A stretch of DNA of 14,973 bases, taken from positions 1 through 14,973 of the forward strand of contig DJYV01000057.1 in NCBI GenBank assembly GCA_002448555.1. Reading direction: 5' to 3'. Shown one piece after another: positions 14,750 through 14,973 of this stretch. A model generated the notes under the pieces. That model was not told the DNA's origin, did no database searches, and worked only from the letters and a program-made list of their open reading frames with translations. Made by a program: the position numbers and the translations under genes. How positions within the stretch are numbered: position 1 is the first letter of the stretch; each line of letters starts with the position of its first letter. Origin of the DNA: Flavobacteriales bacterium UBA6969 (GTDB lineage Bacteria > Bacteroidota > Bacteroidia > Flavobacteriales_D > Sanyastnellaceae).

Positions 14750-14755
14750 TCCTGC
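14750..14755 (-). promoter_or_regulatory. Shine-Dalgarno-like GCAGGA of the MbnP-like gene
   Basis: GCAGGA on the minus strand ends 7 bases before the ATG at 14742. This spacing favours that ATG over those at 14748 and 14757. Confidence 0.4.
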
Positions 14756-14824
14756 AAATTAGCATTTTTCTCACTTGACGCAAAAAAAAGACCCTATCCA
14801 CAACAATGGTTGAGCTTACAGCAC

Positions 14825-14854
14825 AAAAAACCCCGCATCGTTGAGGATGCAGGG
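14825..14854 (-). terminator. Intrinsic terminator of a minus-strand transcript entering from the right
   Basis: The arms are 14831-14839 and 14846-14854, around a 6-base loop. On the minus strand this is a 9-bp stem (CCCTGCATC with GATGCGGGG, one U-G wobble) followed directly by six T. On the plus strand the wobble becomes a C-A mismatch and there is no T-run, so it works leftward. It insulates the MbnP/MbnH operon from upstream transcription. Confidence 0.8.
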
Positions 14855-14865
14855 TGATAACATCG

Positions 14866-14882
14866 TGATTCCGTTGGAATCA
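14866..14882. repeat. Short perfect hairpin TGATTCC/GGAATCA
   Basis: Perfect 7-bp inverted repeat with a 3-base loop, 12 bases upstream (in minus-strand reading) of the terminator. It may be part of a structured 3' end of the incoming transcript or a protein-binding palindrome. There is no further evidence. Confidence 0.35.
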
Positions 14883-14927
14883 TAAACCAGCCCCTAACCT
14901 GTTGATAAACAATAGTTAGACCTACCC

Positions 14928-14951
14928 TGTCGCCCACGGTGTCGCCCACGA
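14928..14951. repeat. Tandem 12-bp repeat TGTCGCCCACGG/A
   Basis: Two adjacent copies of TGTCGCCCACG plus one variable base lie near the right edge. On the minus strand two frames run in from the edge and stop at 14922-14924 and 14894-14896, so the repeat could fall in the last codons of a gene whose body is outside the window. The cut edge prevents a decision. I see no other feature between 14883 and 14973. Confidence 0.4.
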
Positions 14952-14973
14952 TTTTGGATGTTTCCAACTCGTG

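Noticed and set aside
14883..14973. A phage integrase or tRNA attachment site at the right edge
   Set aside because: I considered it because of the tandem repeat and terminator, but no tRNA fold or integrase motif can be seen in the ~90 bases available.

Overview
The window looks like a marine Bacteroidota chromosome, most likely Flavobacteriales. The evidence is Cys/Asp-rich secreted repeat proteins with CTDxxACNY...DDGSC repeats, a reprolysin-type metalloprotease of the usual Bacteroidota form, a type IX secretion (T9SS) type A sorting domain, and TAnnTTTG-like promoter elements. Almost every gene carries a Sec or lipoprotein signal peptide, so this is a block of cell-surface and secreted functions. 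I see no tRNA, rRNA, CRISPR array, transposase or complete mobile element.

Layout. (1) 1-902, minus: the N-terminal 300 residues of an Asp-box (BNR) beta-propeller secreted protein, cut by the window edge. (2) 1009-6774, minus: a giant 1921-residue secreted protein with four copies of an unrecognised ~175-residue beta-rich module separated by Cys-rich calcium-type repeat arrays, then 15 tandem 24-26-residue repeats and a dockerin-like EF-hand tail. A strong intrinsic terminator follows it. (3) 6775-7008: divergent intergenic region with a GC-rich inverted-repeat island. (4) 7009-9929, plus: a secreted zinc metalloprotease (HExxHxxGxxH) carrying the same CTD repeats, a P-domain-like sandwich and two dockerin-like repeats, overlapping a small lipoprotein gene. 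(5) 10026-11171, plus: a compact paralogue of the giant, with one module, five repeats and the same tail. (6) 11256-11591, plus: a small unknown secreted protein. (7) 14742-11605, minus: a tight three-gene operon encoding an MbnP-type copper-binding protein with a T9SS sorting domain and two di-heme MauG/MbnH-type peroxidase lipoproteins. (8) 14758-14973: a minus-strand terminator and small repeats that probably end a transcript entering from the right.

How they may work together. The giant, its small paralogue and the metalloprotease share the CTD repeat and the EF-hand tail, so they probably share a surface or export route and may form one calcium-dependent surface matrix (inference). The MbnP/MbnH operon fits known pairs in which a MauG-like di-heme enzyme oxidises tryptophan in its copper-binding partner. 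Here the partner is marked for T9SS export, and one of the two enzymes lacks the tryptophan usually found between the hemes. The strongest candidates for something new are the repeated module family and the T9SS-exported MbnP with two unlike MbnH enzymes.
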